From an uncultured Oscillospiraceae bacterium (GTDB lineage Bacteria; Bacillota; Clostridia; Oscillospirales; Ruminococcaceae), in the NCBI GenBank assembly GCA_910578965.1, contig CAJTSP010000103.1:1-9390 (forward strand): a stretch of DNA of 9,390 nt. Reading direction: 5' to 3'. The notes below the pieces were generated by a model that saw nothing but the letters and a program-made list of their open reading frames with translations, did no database searches and was not told the DNA's origin. A program made the translations under genes and the position numbers. Positions 1 to 6,156 of the stretch are shown one piece after another (positions within the stretch are counted from its first letter, which is position 1; each line of letters opens with the position of its first letter).

Positions 1-50
1 AAAGAATTTTTATCTTTTTTGCTTTTTATGCCTTTTGCCCCAAAAACCAT
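1..50 (-). CDS. possible 5' end of an unidentified gene running off the left edge
   Basis: Reading the minus strand from an ATG at 50-48 gives 16 open codons to the window edge, starting MVFGAKGIKSKKDKNS, a lysine-rich N-terminus that I cannot assign to a family. Just upstream on the minus strand is a purine-rich AAAGGGGAGC, which could serve as a ribosome binding site although it lies unusually close to the ATG. A perfect -10 hexamer TATAAT lies on the minus strand at 87-82, without a good -35 at 16-18 bases. The arrangement would make this gene divergent from truA. The start is uncertain and the A-rich composition could be chance, so this is a tentative call. Confidence 0.33.
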   Translation of the reverse strand, partial: MVFGAKGIKSKKDKNS

Positions 51-148
51 GCTCCCCTTTGTCAAGTGATGCTCTGGCCGCATTATAAAACCATCTGTAA
101 TGCATAGATAAACGCTTGTCAAAGTTGTAGCACCCAAAAACAGTCTGC

Positions 149-166
149 GGCACAAAAATTTGTGCC
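149..166. repeat. 18-base inverted repeat in the truA leader
   Basis: Eight-base arms GGCACAAA and TTTGTGCC flank a central AA, giving a nearly perfect palindrome. As DNA it has the size and symmetry of a repressor operator; as RNA it can fold into a 7-bp stem with a four-base loop. It ends 83 bases before the truA start, inside the probable leader or promoter zone. No regulator is encoded nearby, so its role is unknown. Confidence 0.55.
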
Positions 167-179
167 GTGTGCGGCGGGG

Positions 180-203
180 TCCAGGGGGGCGTGCCCCCCT
201 GGA
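180..203. repeat. GC-rich perfect hairpin upstream of truA
   Basis: Perfect 10-bp arms, TCCAGGGGGG (180-189) and CCCCCCTGGA (194-203), enclose the loop CGTG. A second small stem follows at once: CGGCC (205-209) and GGCCG (215-219) with loop CTTTC. Neither is followed by a T-run, so they are not intrinsic terminators. The truA Shine-Dalgarno (GGAAGGAG, 231-238) starts only 11 bases further on, so the structures could affect translation or protect the transcript 5' end. The G-run/C-run design is the kind of short palindrome that is often dispersed in Clostridia genomes; I see only one copy here. Confidence 0.5.
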
Positions 204-249
204 TCGGCCCTTTCGGCCGGCCCCGCCTACGGAAGGAGCGCCCCAGCCC

Positions 250-1026
250 ATGAACATTCTGCTGACCCTCCAGTTCGACGGCACGGCCTACTGCGGCTTT
301 CAGGTGCAAAAAAATGGCTGCTCGGTCTGCGAGACGGTGCAAAACGCGCTGGAGGCGGTGCTGGGCGTGCGCCCGCCGGTCAAGGGCTGCGGCCGCACCG
401 ACGCCGGGGTGCATGCGCTGGGTTATGCCCTCAATTTTCACGCTGATTCCCACATCCCGCCCAAAAAGCTGCCGCTGGCTCTTAACAGCCGCCTTCCGGC
501 CGATATACGGGTGCTGCGTGCGCAGCCTGTGCCGGAGGGGTTCCATGCCAGGTACTCGGCCCGCACCAAAACCTACCTCTATCGTATCCGGCTGGGCGTG
601 GTGGATTCCCCCTTTGATGCGGCATACTATTACCGCCTGCCCGGCCCGCTGGACCTTGCCGCCATGCAGCGTGCGGCAGAGGATGTCTGCGGTACCCATG
701 ATTTCCTTGCTTTTTGCTCGGCCGGCAGCGAGGTGGCGGCCCGAGGCGATACCGTGCGCACGGTTACCGCCTGTACGGTGAGGCAAAAGGGCGATACCCT
801 TATGATTACGGTTACTGCCAACGGGTACCTCTACAACATGGCGCGCATCCTGGCCGGTACCCTGGTACGGGTGGGGCAGGGCCGTATCCCTCCAAACGGC
901 ATCCCGGCCATTATCCAAGGCCGCAGCCGCGCGGCTGCCGGGCCTACCCTGCCTGCAAAGGGCCTTTTTTTACAAGAGGTTTTTTACCCGCCTGAGACGC
1001 TGGGAAGCTCCCCGCAGCCCTCGTAG
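250..1026 (+). CDS. truA: tRNA pseudouridine(38-40) synthase TruA
   Basis: TruA converts uridine to pseudouridine at positions 38-40 in the anticodon arm of many tRNAs, stabilising the arm and aiding reading-frame maintenance; it acts as a cytosolic homodimer. The product has 258 residues, normal for the family. The catalytic motif GRTDAGVHALG is at residues 48-58 with D51 as the catalytic aspartate. The conserved tyrosine region TYLYRI is at 109-114, the GYLYNMARI helix at 192-200, and the KGLFLQEVFY segment near the C-terminus at 237-246. I chose the ATG at 250 because GGAAGGAG lies 11 bases upstream; the frame stays open to 160, but that part translates the hairpin leader and is not family-like. 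No strong promoter is visible; the best match, TTGTCA (59-64) with TATAAA (84-89), has a long 19-base spacer. It is the first of four same-strand genes. Confidence 0.96.
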   Translation: MNILLTLQFDGTAYCGFQVQKNGCSVCETVQNALEAVLGVRPPVKGCGRTDAGVHALGYALNFHADSHIPPKKLPLALNSRLPADIRVLRAQPVPEGFHARYSARTKTYLYRIRLGVVDSPFDAAYYYRLPGPLDLAAMQRAAEDVCGTHDFLAFCSAGSEVAARGDTVRTVTACTVRQKGDTLMITVTANGYLYNMARILAGTLVRVGQGRIPPNGIPAIIQGRSRAAAGPTLPAKGLFLQEVFYPPETLGSSPQPS

Positions 1027-1062
1027 GCCGGCGGGAGGCCGTGGCTGCGCGGCTTTTAGCGC

Positions 1063-1080
1063 GTCTGGCCCGGGCCGGAC
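1063..1080. repeat. GC-rich palindrome between truA and the DUF5711-like gene
   Basis: The 18-base stretch GTCTGGCCCGGGCCGGAC is self-complementary apart from one T/G pair, giving 9-base arms around a central CCGG. It lies 12 bases before the ribosome binding site of the next gene and has no following T-run. It could be a processing or stability hairpin in a truA-DUF5711 transcript, or chance in GC-rich DNA. Confidence 0.4.
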
Positions 1081-1107
1081 AGTATTGCAACCAAAGGAGG
1101 CGGCCTT

Positions 1108-2409
1108 GTGGCAAAACCCGGCATCCCACCCAAGCATTCCACTACGCAGCTACACACCGCCCGCCTTAAACAAATCCGCCAGGCGCGCAGGGCGCGGCGT
1201 GCCCGCAGCTTTTTGCTGGCGCTTTTGGCGGCGGTGCTTGCGGTGCTTTGGTTTACCGGGGTGTATGGCTCCTCCATTGCCCTGATAGGGGATCTGTGGG
1301 ACTCGGTGCGTATCAGCGCCGCCTCCGGGCCGGGCTTCCCGCAAAAAACCGGCCTGGGGGAGCTGTATCAGGTCGAAGAGCTGGCCGGCGGCTTTGCGGC
1401 CCTGGCCCAAAAGGATCTGGTGGTCTATTCGGCCAAGGGCACCCAGCTACGCAGCATCCAGCACGGCTATGCCCGCCCGGCCATCGCGGTGGGGGGGCGG
1501 CGGGTCTGCCTGTACAACCGCAGCGGCTATGAGGTGCGCGTTGAGAGCCGCAGCAAAACCCTTTATACCAAAACCTTCGAGCAGCCGGTGCTCTTTTGTG
1601 CCATGAGCCCTGGCGGCAGCCTGGCGGTGGTTACCCGGTCGGCCCGGTATGCCGCCGAGCTTACCGTTTATAGCCCCGGCATGGAATTCCGCTACGGCTG
1701 GAACCCCACCGATACCGAGGGCATCCCCCTGCGGGCGGCCTTTGCGGCCGACAACCGCCGGCTGGTTGTGGGCTGCCTTACCGCCCGGGAGGGACAGGTG
1801 TGCACCGGGCTCTATTGGCTGGATACCCGCAGAGACCAGGTTGCTGCAAGCGCCAGCGCGCCCGGCAGTACCCTTTTGCAGTTGCATTGGCTGGGGTCCG
1901 ATTTGGTGCTGGCCGTTTACGACGATATGGCTGCGGTTTACGATGCCGCCACCGGCGAAGAGACCGCACGCTACAGCTATGGCGGGCGGCGGCTGGTTTC
2001 GGCTTCGGTCTGCGGGCAGATGACCGCGCTGCTGTTGGCAGGCGGCGTACAGCGCATCGCTGTGTTAAATGCCTCCCTCGAACCGGCCGCCAGCATCCCG
2101 GCGGCATCCTCGGCCCGGAAGGTGGTGCTCACCCGTACCGCCGCATATAGTTTGGAAAGCGAGGCCGTGCGCTGCTACTCCCTCACCGGCGAGGAGCAAT
2201 GGTCGCAGGCCCTCCAGAGCCCGCCGCAGGCCCTGCTTCCGGCCCAGGAGCTGCTGCTCTTCTGTGCGGGGCAGGTCAGTGAGATGGAACCGCCCGGCGA
2301 GGCTTTGGGCACGGCAGGCGCGGGCGGTGCGCAGAGGGAGGCTCCCGCCGAGGCCGGGAGCGATGCGTCCGGCCTCGATGCGCCCCTTAGCGAAGCGCCA
2401 ACCGAATGA
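1108..2409 (+). CDS. DUF5711-family membrane-anchored beta-propeller-like protein
   Basis: The 433-residue product begins at a GTG with AAAGGAGG (1093-1100) seven bases upstream. The N-terminus is basic (residues 19-33, several RR pairs), followed by one hydrophobic helix at about 34-54. This predicts a cytoplasmic N-terminus and a large extracytoplasmic domain. Residues about 75-380 are short beta-rich repeats of the WD40/PQQ-propeller kind, for example the segments around QHGYARP, SRYAAELTVYS and LYWLDTRR, matching what I recall of DUF5711 proteins in Clostridia. The tail from about 385 to 433 is low-complexity Ala/Gly/Glu/Pro and probably disordered. No catalytic motif is visible and the biochemical function is unknown. 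It ends 18 bases before the cvpA start, so the two are very likely co-transcribed, which suggests a shared envelope role; that role is inference. Confidence 0.8.
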   Translation: MAKPGIPPKHSTTQLHTARLKQIRQARRARRARSFLLALLAAVLAVLWFTGVYGSSIALIGDLWDSVRISAASGPGFPQKTGLGELYQVEELAGGFAALAQKDLVVYSAKGTQLRSIQHGYARPAIAVGGRRVCLYNRSGYEVRVESRSKTLYTKTFEQPVLFCAMSPGGSLAVVTRSARYAAELTVYSPGMEFRYGWNPTDTEGIPLRAAFAADNRRLVVGCLTAREGQVCTGLYWLDTRRDQVAASASAPGSTLLQLHWLGSDLVLAVYDDMAAVYDAATGEETARYSYGGRRLVSASVCGQMTALLLAGGVQRIAVLNASLEPAASIPAASSARKVVLTRTAAYSLESEAVRCYSLTGEEQWSQALQSPPQALLPAQELLLFCAGQVSEMEPPGEALGTAGAGGAQREAPAEAGSDASGLDAPLSEAPTE

Positions 2410-2427
2410 AAGTGAGGGACCTTGACC

Positions 2428-3108
2428 TTGAACTATGCATTGATTTTAGACGGTATCCTGCTTATAATCCTGGCCCTTGTGGTTTGGGGGTATGCCAAGC
2501 GCGGGTTTATGGCGGGGCTTTTGCAGTTTGTGGGCAACATTGCCAGCCTGCTGGGGGCGTTGTTTTTATCCCAAAAAGTTGCACCGCTGCTGTTTGAGCA
2601 TTTTTTGCGCGGCAGCGTTCTCACCCGTATGGAGGAGGCCATTGCCCGGGACGGTACGGTGGACGTTGCCTCGCTGCTGGAGCAGTTTGCCGGCTTTTTG
2701 CCCGAGCAGGTGCGGCAAAAGCTGGTGCAGTCGGCCAGCGAGCTGCTCAGCGCCGCCAGCCCGGACCTGGCGCAGAATCTCGTGACCCATGTTGTGGAGC
2801 CGCTGCTCACCCCCATTATCGCCGTTGTGGTGTTTTTTGTGGCTTTTGCGCTCTGCCGGTTTGTGGTGGGCTTTTTGGTGGCGGTGCTCACCAACTTTAA
2901 CAAAATCCCGCTGGTGGGCGGGGTCAACCGGCTGCTCGGGGTTGGCATGGGCCTCTTAGCCGGCTTGGTGGATTTGTACATCCTGCTCTGCGCGGTCTGG
3001 GCGGTGATGGTAATCACCGGCGGCAACCTGCCATTCCTCAACGAGCAGGTGCTTGCGGGCAGCCGCTTTTACGCGGTGTTTGTCCCCCTTAACCCGTTTT
3101 TGCTTTAG
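2428..3108 (+). CDS. CvpA-family integral membrane protein
   Basis: CvpA proteins are small multi-spanning inner-membrane proteins named for colicin V production; in other bacteria they are linked to envelope homeostasis, but their molecular activity is not settled. Read from TTG 2428 the product has 226 residues with hydrophobic segments at about 3-22, 28-48, 125-152 and 168-195. The family signatures are visible: RGF after the first helix (25-27) and KIPLVGGVNRLLGVGMGLLAG-like sequence at about 159-179. Two in-frame TTG codons compete, 2422 and 2428. GAGGG at 2414-2418 is nine bases from 2428 but only three from 2422, and the resulting MNYALILDG start is family-like, so 2428 is preferred. 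An ATG at 2406 is in another frame. The gene follows the DUF5711-like gene by 18 bases and precedes the Clp ATPase gene by 141. Confidence 0.85.
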   Translation: MNYALILDGILLIILALVVWGYAKRGFMAGLLQFVGNIASLLGALFLSQKVAPLLFEHFLRGSVLTRMEEAIARDGTVDVASLLEQFAGFLPEQVRQKLVQSASELLSAASPDLAQNLVTHVVEPLLTPIIAVVVFFVAFALCRFVVGFLVAVLTNFNKIPLVGGVNRLLGVGMGLLAGLVDLYILLCAVWAVMVITGGNLPFLNEQVLAGSRFYAVFVPLNPFLL

Positions 3109-3172
3109 ACAGCTTGCCGGACACAAAGGGAGGGCCCCTGCCAGGCCCTGCAAAGGGATGTGGCTGATACCC

Positions 3173-3210
3173 CCGCAAGAGGCCCTGCCGGCATGCTCCA
3201 GCCCTTGCGG
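3173..3210. repeat. imperfect stem-loop between cvpA and the Clp ATPase gene
   Basis: CCGCAAG (3173-3179) pairs with CTTGCGG (3204-3210). After a bulged A, GGC (3181-3183) pairs with GCC (3201-3203), leaving a 17-base loop. A second small stem, GGGCC/GGCCC, lies at 3132-3148. No T-run follows, so this is not a standard terminator. I see neither a convincing promoter nor a CtsR-type operator in the 141-base gap; readthrough from cvpA is plausible. Confidence 0.35.
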
Positions 3211-3249
3211 CTTGCTTGATCCATTTCCAGAAAGAAAGGTGGCCAAACC

Positions 3250-5544
3250 ATGAAAACCCCAATTTGCTGCCGCTGCAAAAAGCGCCCTGCCGTTGTTTTT
3301 GTGCAGCGCATGGAAAACGGCGAGGCCCGGCAGGAGGGCTATTGCCTGAGCTGCGCCTGCGAGATGAAGATCGGCCCGGTGGACGAAATGATGAAACGCT
3401 TTGGCATCACCGAGCAGGATTTGCAGCGCATGGAAGAACAGATGTCCGGTTTTATGGAAGAAGCAGGGGAGGGCGGCTTTCCTTTTGCGGCTATGCTGCA
3501 GCAGGACGAGCCCTCGGGGGATGAGGCCGATGGCTTTACCCCGGGCGGCAGCGCGACCTTCCCCTTTGGGTTCGGCGCCCGGGCCGACAAGGATGCCCAA
3601 AAAGAAAAAAAGGACAGGAAAGACGAAAAACGCCCCAAGCGCAAATTCCTGGATACCTACTGCGACAATCTTACCGGCAAAGCCCGTGCGGGCCGGCTGG
3701 ATGCGGTGATTGGGCGGGATAAGGAAATTTACCGGACCATCCAGATCCTTTGCCGCCGCCAAAAAAACAACCCCTGCCTCATTGGCGAGGCTGGGGTTGG
3801 CAAAACCGCCATCGCCGAGGGCATTGCCCTGCGCATCGCTTCCGGCGAGGTGCCTGCCCGGTTGCAGGGCAAGGAAATCTATCTGCTGGACCTTACCGCC
3901 CTGGTGGCCGGCACCCAGTTCCGCGGCCAGTTTGAGCAGAGGGTAAAAGGGCTCATTAACGAGGTGCGGGCAGACGGCAATATTATCCTCTTTATCGATG
4001 AGGTGCACAATATCACCGGCGCAGGCGACAGCGAAGGGGCTATGAACGCCGCCAATATCCTAAAGCCTGCCTTGTCCCGGGGCGAGCTGCAGGTTATTGG
4101 AGCCACGACCTTTGGCGAATACCGCCGCTTTATCGAAAAGGACCAGGCACTTGAGCGCCGGTTCCAGCCCGTCAAGGTGGAGGAGCCCAGCATCGCCGAT
4201 ACCATTGCGGTTATGCAGGGTATCCGGGGCTACTACGAGCAGTACCATGGAGTCAGGGTGCCGCCCGAGGTGTTAAATGCTACGGTATCCCTTTCCGAGC
4301 GGTATATTACCGACCGGTATCTGCCGGACAAGGCCATCGACCTTTTGGACGAGGCCTGTGCCTGCTGCAACCTGCGCCATCCCGAGCTCACCCGCTGCCA
4401 GCAGCTCAAGGGCCGGCTTGAGGCCGCCGAGGCTGAGGAGGCCGCCCTGGCGCAGGCGCCTGCCGATGAGCCGGCGGATTACGAAAGGATGGCCGCCGTA
4501 AAAACCGAGCTTGCCCGCCTGCGGGACGAGCTGCCCGCCGCAGAGGCCGCCGCGGCGGATATTGCCGTGACCATGGATGACGTGGCCAAGGTCATCGAGC
4601 TGTGGACAGGGATTCCAGCCGTCAAGATCAAGGAAAGTGAGTTTACCAAGCTGTTGGGGCTGGAAGCGGCGCTCAAGGCAAAAATTATCGGGCAGGATGA
4701 GGCGGTTGAGGCGGTGGCCCGTGCGATCAAGCGCAGCCGGGCCGACCTCTCGGGCCGGCGCCGCCCCGCCAGCTTCATCTTTGTGGGGCCCACCGGCGTG
4801 GGCAAAACCGAGCTGGTCAAGCAGTTAGCCGGCCAACTGTTTGATACGGTGGACCCGCTCATCCGGCTGGATATGAGCGAGTTTATGGAAAAATTTGCGG
4901 TCAGTCGGTTGATTGGTTCCCCTCCGGGCTATGTGGGGTACGACGAGGCCGGCCAGCTCACCGAAAAGGTGCGCCGCAAGCCCTACAGCGTTATACTGTT
5001 TGACGAGATCGAAAAGGCCCACCCGGACGTGATGAATATTCTTTTGCAGATTTTGGACGAGGGCCGTATCAACGACGCGCAGGGCCGTACGGTCAACTTT
5101 GAAAATACGGTTATCTGCATGACCAGCAACGCAGGCAGCAGCGATAAAAGCGGGGAGACCGGCTTTAACAAAACCATTGCCCAGATGAGCGTCGATAAGG
5201 CCATGAAGGCGCTGCGCGATTTTTTGCGGCCGGAGTTTCTGGGCCGGGTGGACGAGGTGATCGCTTTTAGGCCGCTTGAGGGGGAAACCCTCCAAAAAAT
5301 CGCCGCCCTCATGCTGGAGGAATACCGTGAGCCGCTGCGCGCCAAGGGGGCCGAGATGAGTTATACGCCGGCCGCCCTCGAGGCGCTCGTGCGCGAGGCC
5401 GAGGGCGGGAAGCTCGGCGCGCGGGACCTGCGCAGGGTCATCCGCCGCAAAGTGGAGGACCCGTTGGCCGAGCGGCTGCTGGCCGGCGGCCTTGGCGCGG
5501 CCGTGGCGTTGGACGCCGAAAACGGCCTGCTGGCCCTGCGCTGA
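3250..5544 (+). CDS. clpE: ClpE-type AAA+ chaperone, ATPase subunit for ClpP
   Basis: A 764-residue two-ring HSP100 ATPase that would unfold substrates and feed them to ClpP in the cytosol. In order: an N-terminal zinc finger with C6-x2-C9 and C32-x2-C35; an acidic then lysine/arginine-rich linker to about 133; and AAA domain 1 with Walker A GEAGVGKT (179-186), Walker B IILFIDE (245-251), sensor GATT (284-287) and arginine fingers at 303-304. A short charged, UVR-like middle region lies at about 382-432. AAA domain 2 has Walker A GPTGVGKT (513-520), pore loop GYVGY (560-564), Walker B VILFDE (581-586) and sensor 2 GARDLRR (723-729). The zinc finger in place of the double Clp-N repeats fits ClpE rather than ClpC. 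The likely ClpP-docking tripeptide is TGF (637-639), with Thr where Ile/Leu/Val is usual. ATG 3250 is supported by AAAGGTGG seven bases upstream. clpP, ctsR and mcsAB are not in the window. Confidence 0.9.
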   Translation: MKTPICCRCKKRPAVVFVQRMENGEARQEGYCLSCACEMKIGPVDEMMKRFGITEQDLQRMEEQMSGFMEEAGEGGFPFAAMLQQDEPSGDEADGFTPGGSATFPFGFGARADKDAQKEKKDRKDEKRPKRKFLDTYCDNLTGKARAGRLDAVIGRDKEIYRTIQILCRRQKNNPCLIGEAGVGKTAIAEGIALRIASGEVPARLQGKEIYLLDLTALVAGTQFRGQFEQRVKGLINEVRADGNIILFIDEVHNITGAGDSEGAMNAANILKPALSRGELQVIGATTFGEYRRFIEKDQALERRFQPVKVEEPSIADTIAVMQGIRGYYEQYHGVRVPPEVLNATVSLSERYITDRYLPDKAIDLLDEACACCNLRHPELTRCQQLKGRLEAAEAEEAALAQAPADEPADYERMAAVKTELARLRDELPAAEAAAADIAVTMDDVAKVIELWTGIPAVKIKESEFTKLLGLEAALKAKIIGQDEAVEAVARAIKRSRADLSGRRRPASFIFVGPTGVGKTELVKQLAGQLFDTVDPLIRLDMSEFMEKFAVSRLIGSPPGYVGYDEAGQLTEKVRRKPYSVILFDEIEKAHPDVMNILLQILDEGRINDAQGRTVNFENTVICMTSNAGSSDKSGETGFNKTIAQMSVDKAMKALRDFLRPEFLGRVDEVIAFRPLEGETLQKIAALMLEEYREPLRAKGAEMSYTPAALEALVREAEGGKLGARDLRRVIRRKVEDPLAERLLAGGLGAAVALDAENGLLALR

Positions 5545-5569
5545 GCGCCCGGCGCCGCGCCTCGGGAGG

Positions 5570-5650
5570 CATTAGGGCGGCGGCAGTTGTTTTCCGCCCA
5601 TACCCGGTAAAGGCTTGGCAGGGGTATGGCCAGCCGCCGGCGAGCTAATG
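5570..5650 (+). other. unassigned nested stem-loop downstream of clpE, possible structured RNA
   Basis: Three helices nest in the correct order: CATTAG (5570-5575) with CTAATG (5645-5650), GGCGGC (5576-5581) with GCCGCC (5633-5638), and CCATACCC (5598-5605) with GGGTATGG (5622-5629). The whole makes one extended arm of about 80 bases starting 26 bases after the clpE stop. The strand cannot be told from pairing alone. No promoter was found for it; it could be the clpE 3' UTR, ending at the hairpin at 5754-5789. It matches no RNA family that I recognise, and GC-rich DNA forms stems easily, so confidence is low. Confidence 0.28.
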
Positions 5651-5717
5651 GACACCTTTCGCGCAGCCGGTCTCCGGGTGTATTCGGCGGTGATGTGAGC
5701 AGTGCAATCGCTGTGAC

Positions 5718-5737
5718 GTTGGCAACGCGTTGCGAAC
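5718..5737. repeat. 20-base near-perfect palindrome, operator-like
   Basis: The core GCAACGCGTTGC (5722-5733) is a perfect 12-base palindrome. It extends through one G/G mismatch to GTT/AAC, giving 20 symmetric bases with a central CG. This form resembles operators of LacI-type repressors, but no repressor gene or controlled start codon is close: the neighbours are the clpE 3' end and the tRNA-Thr terminator 16 bases on. It may also be part of a transcript structure. Confidence 0.5.
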
Positions 5738-5753
5738 CGATGCCTATGAAACG

Positions 5754-5789
5754 AAAATCGCCAAGAAAACGATGTTTCTTGGCGATTTT
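5754..5789 (-). terminator. intrinsic terminator of tRNA-Thr, probably bidirectional
   Basis: Perfect 15-bp arms, AAAATCGCCAAGAAA (5754-5768) and TTTCTTGGCGATTTT (5775-5789), enclose a six-base loop. On the minus strand the stem ends in GATTTTCGTTT, one base after the tRNA CCA end, which is ideal for ending tRNA-Thr transcription. The AAAA/TTTT base of the stem also gives a short U-run in the plus direction, so it can also stop transcripts from the clpE side, which has no other clear terminator. Confidence 0.85.
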
Positions 5790-5790
5790 C

Positions 5791-5866
5791 TGGAGCTGGA
5801 AACGTGACTTGAACACGCGACCTGCTGATTACGAATCAGCTGCTCTACCGGCTGAGCTATTCCAGC
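5791..5866 (-). tRNA. tRNA-Thr, anticodon CGT
   Basis: The 76-base minus-strand gene has acceptor strands GCTGGAA and TTCCAGC, discriminator T and an encoded CCA (complement of 5791-5793). The D-arm contains TAGCTCAGCCGGTAGAGC. The anticodon stem GCTGA/TCAGC holds the loop TTCGTAA with anticodon CGT, reading the Thr codon ACG. The T-loop has TTCAAGT. It has its own promoter on the right and an adjacent terminator on the left, so it is a single-gene transcript. Confidence 0.96.
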
Positions 5867-5903
5867 AAACGGGCCCTATAAAAGCAAGCATCCGGCAAAA
5901 GAC

Positions 5904-5932
5904 ATTATACAGCCGCACGGCACATTTTGCAA
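5904..5932 (-). promoter_or_regulatory. promoter of tRNA-Thr
   Basis: On the minus strand TTGCAA (5932-5927) and a perfect TATAAT (5909-5904) are separated by exactly 17 bases. The predicted transcript start is near 5897, about 31 bases before the mature tRNA 5' end. Strength and placement fit a housekeeping sigma promoter for a stable RNA. Confidence 0.85.
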
Positions 5933-6156
5933 GCCCCAGTTTGCCCCGGGGGTGTGCCAAACCCTTATGTGCAAGGCGGGCGATACGGTGGACGGTTCTT
6001 CTTGTTGGCGGCGAAGCGAACAATGAAGGGGCCGTCCCCTTAGCCCCCTTGGCTGCCCAGCCGCCCGCAATGGCGGGCTCTTGCCCCGCAGCCTCGACGT
6101 CCTCTTTGCCCGGCCTACCCACAAAGAAGAGGGCCCAAACAGAAAGGAGTACCCTT

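Noticed and set aside
58..68. 11-base TTTGTCAAGTG also found at 7939-7949 in the tRNA-Pro promoter
   Set aside because: At 7939-7949 it contains the true -35 box, but at 58-68 no -10 lies at a usable distance on the minus strand. The match is probably shared promoter-like composition.
10..918. 302-codon minus-strand open frame opposite truA
   Set aside because: It lies opposite a clearly recognised gene; the translation is Arg/Gly/His-rich with no family pattern, as expected for the antisense of GC-rich coding DNA.
3109..3249. CtsR or CIRCE operator upstream of the Clp ATPase gene
   Set aside because: I looked for tandem GGTCAAA-type heptads and for the CIRCE inverted repeat and found neither in this gap.
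2956..4008. 350-codon minus-strand open frame across cvpA and clpE
   Set aside because: It covers the antisense of two recognised genes and their gap, has no supporting ribosome binding site and no recognisable domain.
5545..5866. tRNA-Thr as an integration site for a mobile element
   Set aside because: There is no integrase, no direct repeat of the tRNA 3' end and no change in gene content around either tRNA.
5626..6156. 177-residue N-terminal extension of the acetyltransferase
   Set aside because: It would be translated through the antisense of tRNA-Thr, its terminator and promoter. The family-typical start MTQYERMKAG at 6157 has an ideal ribosome binding site.
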